Shown: piece after piece, positions 58,462-64,000 of the stretch
How positions within the stretch are numbered: position 1 is the first letter of the stretch
Layout of the letters: each line of letters begins with the position of its first letter
NCBI GenBank assembly: GCA_035546295.1
Contig: DATKBT010000070.1
Coordinates: forward strand, 1-64,000
Direction: 5' to 3'
Length of the DNA stretch: 64,000 nt
From: DATKBT01 sp035546295
GTDB taxonomy: Bacteria > Acidobacteriota > Thermoanaerobaculia > Multivoradales > Multivoraceae
The notes under the pieces: generated by a model
Database searches by the model: none
Told to the model about the DNA's origin: nothing
The model's input: only the letters and a program-made list of their open reading frames with translations
Translations under genes and position numbers: made by a program

Positions 58462-60158
58462 CGTTCGTCCCCCGGAAGCTCCGCGCCCCCGCCGAACGGC
58501 GGCACGCCCTCCTCGGCCAGCCTCCGCCCCGGACCGTAGAGCACGTGCCCGGGACGCTCTCCCGTGTGGCGCCCGCCCGCGACCACCGTGACGCCGTTGA
58601 CCAGGACCCGCTCGATCCCCACCGGGAACTCGACCGGGTCCTCCCAGGTGGCCATGTCCGCGATGCGCTCGAAGTCGAACAGCACCAGGTCCGCCCACAC
58701 CCCCTCGCGGATCGCGCCGCGGTCGATCAGACGCATGCGCGTCGCAGGCCACGAGGTCATCTTGCGAACCGCCTCCTCGAGGGTCAGCACCCCCATCTCG
58801 CGCACGTAGCGTGCGATGACCCGCGGGAAGGTGCCGTAGCTGCGGGGGTGAGGCAGCCCGAGCAGATCGACCTTGCCGGGCTCGAGCGCGGCGCCGGCGT
58901 CCGAGCCGATGCTGGTCCACGGCTGCTCGAGGGCGGTGCGGATGTCACGCTCGCTCATCATGTGGTAGATCGCCATGACGCGGCCGGCGCCGTCGAGCAC
59001 GAGGTCCCAGGCGACGTCGGCGGGATCCCGCCCGAGCTCGGAGGCGATGTCGGCGATCGAGCGGTTCTCGAAGCGGGAGCTCTCGGGGTTCCGCGCGTTG
59101 ACCAGCACGACGTTCTGCCAACCGCCCGCCGCCTCGACGATGTTCCACCAGCCCTCCGAGCCGGTCTCGAGCTCCCGCTTGAGCCGGACCCGGACCTCGG
59201 GGTCGGCGAGCAGCTCGCGCGCCTTCGCGACGCCCTCGGCGAACACCCACGATGGCACCGTCGCCTCGAGGCCGGTGCCACCGGCCGTGTACGGATAGAC
59301 GTCGGCCGCGACGTCGACGCCGCGCGCGCGCGCCCGCTCGATCGCCACCGCCGCCTCCTCCATCAGCAGCCCCCAGCCGGGCTGAAAGGCCGCCTTGAGA
59401 TGGAAGATCTCGACCGGCAGCCCGGCCCCCTCACCGACGGCGATCGCCTCCTCCACCGCTGCCACCAGCCCGCGACCCTCGTCGCGGATGTGGCTCGCGT
59501 AGATCGCGCCGTAGCGCGCCGGCACCCGCGCGAGCTCGACGAGCTCGGCGGTGCCCTGGAAGCTCGACGGCGGGTAGATGAGGGCGGTGGTCATTCCCAT
59601 CGCGCCCGCACGCATCGCCACGTCCAGGTGCCCCTGCATCGAGCGGATCTGTTCGGCGGTCGCCTCCCCCGCCACTGCCCCCATCACGGCGACTCGCGCC
59701 TGGGTCGCGCTGTAGTAGGAGCCGAAGTTCAGGCTGATGCCGCTCGACTCGAGCTCCGCGAAGTACTCGGCTGCGCCCTCGGCCGGCACCGGCAGGCCCC
59801 CCTCGCCGCCAATCGCGGTGGTCACCCCCTGACGCACCTTGTTCTCGGCGAGTCCGTTGCGCGGCAGCACGCTCCCCGACTGGTCCATCATGTCGATGAA
59901 GCCGGGCGCCACCCACAGCCCGCGCGCATCGATCTCCTCCCGTGCTTCGCCCGAGATCCGCCCGAGCGCGACGATCCGGCCCTCGCGGATCGCCAGGTCC
60001 GTGAACACGGCGGGGTTTCCCATCCCGTCGAGCACGCGGCCGCCGCGGATGACGACGTCATAGGCGGGCGACTGAGCCTGCGCGGCGGCGCCGACGACGG
60101 CGAGGAGCAGGCTCCAGCAGAACAGGGCCCGCATGGCCTTCGGGGATCGAGCGTTCAT
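58458..60158 (-). CDS. Exported D-aminoacylase-like amidohydrolase with degenerate N-terminal metal site
   Basis: 566 residues with a signal peptide (ALFCWSLLLAVVGAAAQA). The architecture is of N-acyl-D-amino-acid deacylases: VVIRGGRVLDGMGNP, GVTTAIGGEGG, YASHIRDEG and IFHLKAA for the two later histidines, SIGSDAGA for the Asp, and a C-terminal VLFDFERI and VNGVTVVAGGRHTG strand. The first HxH motif is missing: the place reads PGFIDMMDQSG (87-95), and the Cys of the family GxCG is Glu. It may use a single metal or a different nucleophile. Coupled by ATGA to the AtuA-like gene upstream and to the cupin downstream. Confidence 0.82.
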   Translation of the reverse strand: MNARSPKAMRALFCWSLLLAVVGAAAQAQSPAYDVVIRGGRVLDGMGNPAVFTDLAIREGRIVALGRISGEAREEIDARGLWVAPGFIDMMDQSGSVLPRNGLAENKVRQGVTTAIGGEGGLPVPAEGAAEYFAELESSGISLNFGSYYSATQARVAVMGAVAGEATAEQIRSMQGHLDVAMRAGAMGMTTALIYPPSSFQGTAELVELARVPARYGAIYASHIRDEGRGLVAAVEEAIAVGEGAGLPVEIFHLKAAFQPGWGLLMEEAAVAIERARARGVDVAADVYPYTAGGTGLEATVPSWVFAEGVAKARELLADPEVRVRLKRELETGSEGWWNIVEAAGGWQNVVLVNARNPESSRFENRSIADIASELGRDPADVAWDLVLDGAGRVMAIYHMMSERDIRTALEQPWTSIGSDAGAALEPGKVDLLGLPHPRSYGTFPRVIARYVREMGVLTLEEAVRKMTSWPATRMRLIDRGAIREGVWADLVLFDFERIADMATWEDPVEFPVGIERVLVNGVTVVAGGRHTGERPGHVLYGPGRRLAEEGVPPFGGGAELPGDER

Positions 60159-62005
60159 GCCGGCGCCCTCTCGCGACTCCGGACCCCACCGGCGTCCTCG
60201 AGGAGCGAGGCCGGAACCGGGACCTCGAGCTCGAGGAGCTGCTGCGCCATCCCCTTGGCCAGCGGGTCGACCCGCAGGCTCGCCATTCCGCCGCCGCCGA
60301 GCGACTCGTGGAGCAGGAAGTTGAGCGCGCCCATCCCGGGGAGCTCGAAGCGCTCGACGCGGCGGCGCTGGGGATCCGCGAACACGTGGCGGAAGTGCTC
60401 GCCCACCCGCTCTTCGGTGAGCGCGCGATGGATCCAGGGCAGGTACTCGGGCCGGCGCGCGATGATCCCGACGTTGAACGAGTCCCCCTTGTCGCCGCTG
60501 CGCCCCCAGGCGAGGCGCACCAGCGGCACCTCGACCAGATCCTGGCGGGCTTCGCTCGTCGGATCAGCGGCCGTGCCCCCCGGAGCCGGCGGCTCGACGC
60601 GCGAGGGATCCCAGCTCCGGCCCGGCGGCGTCGGCGCCGCCAGGACCTCGCCCCCCACGTCGACGGTCGCCGACACCTCGCTCTTCGGCAGCAGGAAGGA
60701 GAACAGACGGATGACGCTCGACGGCGCGGGGCGGCCCGTGACGAACCAGCCGGCGCTCCCCGCCGCCATCGACGTCACCGGCGCCGAGACCTCACGCCCG
60801 AAGACCTCGAGCGCCTCACGCCGCGGATGCTCGACCCCGATCTTGCAGACCACCTCGCGCGATCCACGAGCCCGCGAGTGGGCGCCGTACGAAGCCTCCG
60901 CCCCGAGCACCTCGACTCGTCGCGCCGTGAACGCGCCGAGACCCTCCCGCTCGAGGATGCCTTCGATGCGCTCCAGGATCGCGTCGGCCTGCCGCTGTGC
61001 CTTGCGTGCAGCGTCGATGCCGATCACGGGCAGCAGCGCGAACGAGCGGTAGCCGTCGGACCAGGTCGCGCAGACCTTGTAGCTGTCGGTCGCGGGCCGG
61101 CCGCGCGCGCCCGTGACCCGCACGCGGTCCTCGCCGACCTGCTCGAGCCTGACCCTGGTGAAGTCGCAGACGACGTCGGGCAGCACGTAGGCCCGGGGAT
61201 CGCCGATCTCGTAGAGGATTTGCTCCCCCACCGTCGCGGGCGTCACCAGGCCCCCCGTCCCCTCCGGCTTGGTCACCACGAAGCTCCCGTCCGCAGCGCA
61301 CTCGAGGACCGGGTAGCCGATGCCGGCCCAGTCGGGGACCTCCTCCCAGTCGGTGAACAGTCCGCCGGTCGCCTGCGCGCCGCACTCGGCCACGTGGCCG
61401 GCGAGGCTCCCCTGCGCCAGCAGGTCCCAATCCTCGCTGCCCCAGCCATGCTCGTGGATCAGCGGTCCGAGGACCAGCGAGGAGTCGGTGACCCGGCCCG
61501 TGATCACGAGGTCGGCGCCGGCGTCGAGGGCGCGGGCGATCGGCCCCGCGCCCAGGTAGGCGTTGGCGGTCTCGAGCCGGCCCGGGAACGGCCTCCCCGT
61601 GAACATGTCGGTGATGCCCCGCGCGCGCAGGTCCTCTTCGCGCGGCATCAGGTCGTCGCCGCCGACCAGCGCGATGCGCGGGCGCAGGCCCCGGTCGCGC
61701 GCGATCGCCAGGATCGCGTCGCGGCAGGCCGCGGGATCGACCCCGCCTGCGTTGGCCACGATGCGCACCCCGCGCTCGAGGCACTCGCCGAGGATGTCGG
61801 GCAACACGACGTGGACGAAGTCGCGCGCGTAGCCCTGCTCGGGGCGGCGCGCCTTGACCTTGGCCAGGATCGAGAGCGTCACCTCGGCGAGAAAGTCGAA
61901 CGTCAGGTAGTCGAGGTCGGGCACCGCGAGGAGCTGCCGTGCCGCCCCGGTGGAGTCGGTGATGAAGGCGGAGGCGCCGCCGATGCGAACGATGCCGTCG
62001 TTCAA
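60155..62005 (-). CDS. AtuA-family (DUF1446) protein
   Basis: 616 residues. It matches the acyclic-terpene-utilisation AtuA/DUF1446 family: VRIGGASAFITDS, DFLAEVTLSILAK, RIVANAGGVDPAAC, ITGRVTDSSLVLGPL, AGHVAECGAQATGG and a C-terminal RSGDKGDSFNVGIIARRPEY domain. AtuA proteins occur in citronellol/geranyl-CoA degradation in Pseudomonas, but the family is broad and its reaction unknown. The start is TTG 62005 with weak ribosome signal. Its stop overlaps the amidohydrolase ATG. No other atu genes are in the window. Confidence 0.9.
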   Translation of the reverse strand: MNDGIVRIGGASAFITDSTGAARQLLAVPDLDYLTFDFLAEVTLSILAKVKARRPEQGYARDFVHVVLPDILGECLERGVRIVANAGGVDPAACRDAILAIARDRGLRPRIALVGGDDLMPREEDLRARGITDMFTGRPFPGRLETANAYLGAGPIARALDAGADLVITGRVTDSSLVLGPLIHEHGWGSEDWDLLAQGSLAGHVAECGAQATGGLFTDWEEVPDWAGIGYPVLECAADGSFVVTKPEGTGGLVTPATVGEQILYEIGDPRAYVLPDVVCDFTRVRLEQVGEDRVRVTGARGRPATDSYKVCATWSDGYRSFALLPVIGIDAARKAQRQADAILERIEGILEREGLGAFTARRVEVLGAEASYGAHSRARGSREVVCKIGVEHPRREALEVFGREVSAPVTSMAAGSAGWFVTGRPAPSSVIRLFSFLLPKSEVSATVDVGGEVLAAPTPPGRSWDPSRVEPPAPGGTAADPTSEARQDLVEVPLVRLAWGRSGDKGDSFNVGIIARRPEYLPWIHRALTEERVGEHFRHVFADPQRRRVERFELPGMGALNFLLHESLGGGGMASLRVDPLAKGMAQQLLELEVPVPASLLEDAGGVRSRERAPA

Positions 62006-62092
62006 GAGATCACCCGCGTTTGCGCAGCTCGACCTCCCATGTTAGCGCCGCCGGCGCTGTTCCCCGTTTTCCCCCTCGGCGCGAGGGCCCGT

Positions 62093-63892
62093 TCAGTTAG
62101 AGCCGGCGGCGGCCGGCGTCGGCGGCGTCGACGGCTGGTCGCTGCCTTCGTCCTCGCCGCGGCTCTCCGGGGGCAGGGGCTTTCTCGGCAACAGCTCGTC
62201 GCGCATCGCGGCGTGGTAGACGAAGGAGGCCATGATCGCCGACGCCTGGATCAGGTCGTCGCGCTGGACGCGGTCGAGCACGTCGAGGTTGGTGTGGTGG
62301 GTGCGCGAGGAGTAGTCGAGCGGATCCTGGACGAACTGGAAGCCCGGCAGTCCGACGCGGTCGAAGGAGAGATGGTCGGTGCCGCCGGTGTTGCGCATGG
62401 TCACCCGATCGGCGCCGAGGTCGTGGAAGGGACGCAGCCAGGTCTCGAAGATCGGCACCACCGCAGCGTTCGACTGGGTGTAGACGCCCCGGATCCTGCC
62501 ACTGCCGTTGTCGAGGTTGAAATAGGCCGAGAGACCGGCGTGCTCGGGCTCGAGGGTGAGCGGCCCCCGCTCGCTGCGCAGGAACCGCGGCAGGTTGCGC
62601 TCCTCCTTCTCGGGCGGAGGGCGCGACGCGAAGTGCTCGGAGACGTAGGCGCGCGAGCCCAGCAGCCCCTGCTCCTCGCCGGTCCAAAGGGCGACGCGGA
62701 TGGTGCGCCGCGGACGGACCCCGAGCGCCTGCAGGATGCGCACGGCCTCCATCGCGACCGCGCAGCCCGCCGCGTTGTCGGTGGCGCCGGTGCCGGCGTG
62801 CCAGGAGTCCAGGTGGGCGCCCACCATCACCACCTGGTCGGCGAGGTCGGTCCCCGGGATCTCGGCGATCGTGTTGTAGGCCATCCGATCGTCGTCGTGG
62901 AAGCGCGCCGCGACTTCGACCTCGAGCTCGACCTCCTCTCCGGCGTCGAGCAGCCGGGTCAGCAGGTTGTAGTGCTCGGCCGCCACCACCAGCTCGGTGA
63001 CTCCGGGGCTCTCGCCGGGCTCGCGGGAGCCCGAGCCGCCGACCCGCAGGATCGCGTCGTTGCGGCCGCTCGGACGCAGCACGGCAAGGACCCCCTCGTC
63101 CTCGAGGAAGCGGTTGAGCAGCGGCTGGAAGCGCGCGCGGTGCATCATCCGCCGCCGGAAGTCCGGATCGCGTCCCCGATCGCGCTCCTCCGGGATCGGG
63201 AACCGCTCGAGCTCGTCGAGGTCCTCGGAGCTGCGCCGCCGGAAGTACGCCTGCTCCCCGGGGGTGATCTCCTGCGGCTCTCCGAACAGCAGGACCTTGC
63301 CAGCGAGCTTCCCGCGATGCTGCTCGAGGTCCTCCTCCGTGGACAGCTCGAGTCGGACCGCCGCGCCGCGGGCGGCGGCCTTCGTGCCCGGCGTCCACGC
63401 CTGTGGCAGCGCGAACAGCGGCAGCCTGCGGGGCGAGGTCAGGTGCAGCGAGGCGCGCGAGAACGACCAGCCGCGCCCGAAGGGCCCCCACTCCTCGAGA
63501 TGCGCATTGCGCAGACCCCACCCCTCCATCTGGCTCCGGGTCCACTCGTTGGCCTCGAGCAGCGCGGGGGAGCCGGTGAGCCGGGCGCCGACGCGGTCGG
63601 TGAGGTGCTCGACGATCGCCATCGCCTGCGAGCCGGAGAAGGCCTCCTCGCGGATGCGGCCCGCCATCTCCCAGTCGACGGGCTCCATGGAGGGCCCAGT
63701 GGAGAACCCAGTGGAGAGCCCAGTGGAGAGCCCAGTGGAGAGCCCAGTGGAGGATCTGGCGGAGGGCTCGGCAGCGAGACCGGCTCCGGCCCAGATCTGC
63801 GCCAACGCCACGGCCAGCAGCGAGGCGGCCGAGCGAGCGCGCACAGAGCGCCGCACGGAGAAGGCTGACCGGCGGTAGCCACGAGCGGACAT
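62093..63892 (-). CDS. Exported M28-family metallopeptidase
   Basis: 599 residues with a signal peptide (RSAASLLAVALAQIWAGAGLAA). The M28 zinc ligands are in GAHLDSWHAGTGATDNAAGC, WTGEEQGLLGS, the Asp of FNLDNGSG, and NTGGTDHLSFD. A protease-associated-like domain precedes them. GGAGGT is 5 nt before ATG 63892. A 12-bp repeat makes an STGL-rich segment right after the signal peptide (residues 47-66). It probably trims peptides in the periplasm or outside. Confidence 0.93.
   Translation of the reverse strand: MSARGYRRSAFSVRRSVRARSAASLLAVALAQIWAGAGLAAEPSARSSTGLSTGLSTGLSTGFSTGPSMEPVDWEMAGRIREEAFSGSQAMAIVEHLTDRVGARLTGSPALLEANEWTRSQMEGWGLRNAHLEEWGPFGRGWSFSRASLHLTSPRRLPLFALPQAWTPGTKAAARGAAVRLELSTEEDLEQHRGKLAGKVLLFGEPQEITPGEQAYFRRRSSEDLDELERFPIPEERDRGRDPDFRRRMMHRARFQPLLNRFLEDEGVLAVLRPSGRNDAILRVGGSGSREPGESPGVTELVVAAEHYNLLTRLLDAGEEVELEVEVAARFHDDDRMAYNTIAEIPGTDLADQVVMVGAHLDSWHAGTGATDNAAGCAVAMEAVRILQALGVRPRRTIRVALWTGEEQGLLGSRAYVSEHFASRPPPEKEERNLPRFLRSERGPLTLEPEHAGLSAYFNLDNGSGRIRGVYTQSNAAVVPIFETWLRPFHDLGADRVTMRNTGGTDHLSFDRVGLPGFQFVQDPLDYSSRTHHTNLDVLDRVQRDDLIQASAIMASFVYHAAMRDELLPRKPLPPESRGEDEGSDQPSTPPTPAAAGSN
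63695..63754. repeat. 12-bp in-frame tandem repeat, 5 units, in the M28 gene
   Basis: Five abutting units of CCCAGTGGAGAG (first and last with end changes) encode S-T-G-L repeats on the minus strand between signal peptide and mature domain. Confidence 0.9.
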
Positions 63893-64000
63893 CTCGACCT
63901 CCTGGATTCGAGCGCGCGCCCTGCCGGCGCGTGGAGAGCTTCATTCCGACGTCGGGCGAGTCTAACCCCTGCCGACGTGGTGGCGCCGCCGCGCCTCGCC

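Overview
The window is very GC-rich DNA, densely packed with genes and with almost no spacer inside operons. Many signal peptides and lipoprotein signals, a Wzm/Wzt-type polysaccharide exporter and a PilT ATPase point to a diderm (Gram-negative-type) heterotrophic bacterium. The mixture of DUF885 and M28 peptidases, secreted amidohydrolase, AtuA-family protein, sulfatase and DinB proteins resembles Acidobacteriota, but that placement is inference; there is no rRNA or other marker gene here.

Layout. 0.2-5.6 kb: a minus-strand operon (GH144-like glucanase, GH3 beta-glucosidase, sulfatase) joined by two ATGA overlaps. 6.2-10.3 kb: plus-strand surface-glycan cluster (wzm, wzt, methyltransferase, GT2 glycosyltransferase) with visibly different codon choice. 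10.3-14.2 kb: secreted protein, frameshifted cupin, malonyl-CoA/acyl-CoA synthetase, ispG. 14.3-18.5 kb: histidine degradation genes hutU, an AbrB-like small gene, hutI and hutG; hutH is not in the window. 18.6-28.6 kb: GST, PilT, an ECF sigma/anti-sigma pair followed by a triplicated-domain secreted protein and a lipid-kinase-like protein, DinB, HAD, AGPS-like flavoenzyme and enoyl-CoA hydratase. 28.7-37.5 kb: DUF885 peptidase, YceI, a membrane protein, an ACP with a diiron oxygenase-like protein and an APH-like kinase, then an LMW phosphatase/fructosamine kinase pair. 37.6-43.2 kb: oxidoreductase, Lon and PPK2, with two palindromic TA-flanked elements that end at the ribosome binding sites of the next genes, and a weaker third. 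43.2-50.2 kb: diheme cytochrome, CoA-transferase, class V aminotransferase, beta-propeller lipoprotein, SDR, ICMT-like protein. 50.2-57.9 kb: pyruvate dehydrogenase complex (lpd, aceF, aceE) interrupted by an oppositely oriented luciferase-like monooxygenase. 58.1-63.9 kb: cupin, D-aminoacylase-like amidohydrolase and AtuA-family genes, overlapping by 4 nt, then an M28 peptidase.

Two genome-scale habits stand out. First, at least ten sites in the window carry short tandem repeats, mostly in-frame 12- or 15-bp units inside unrelated proteins and a few in 5' leaders. Second, operon genes repeatedly overlap by exactly 4 nt (ATGA or GTGA), which fixes many start codons. No tRNA, rRNA, CRISPR array, complete IS or prophage was seen.
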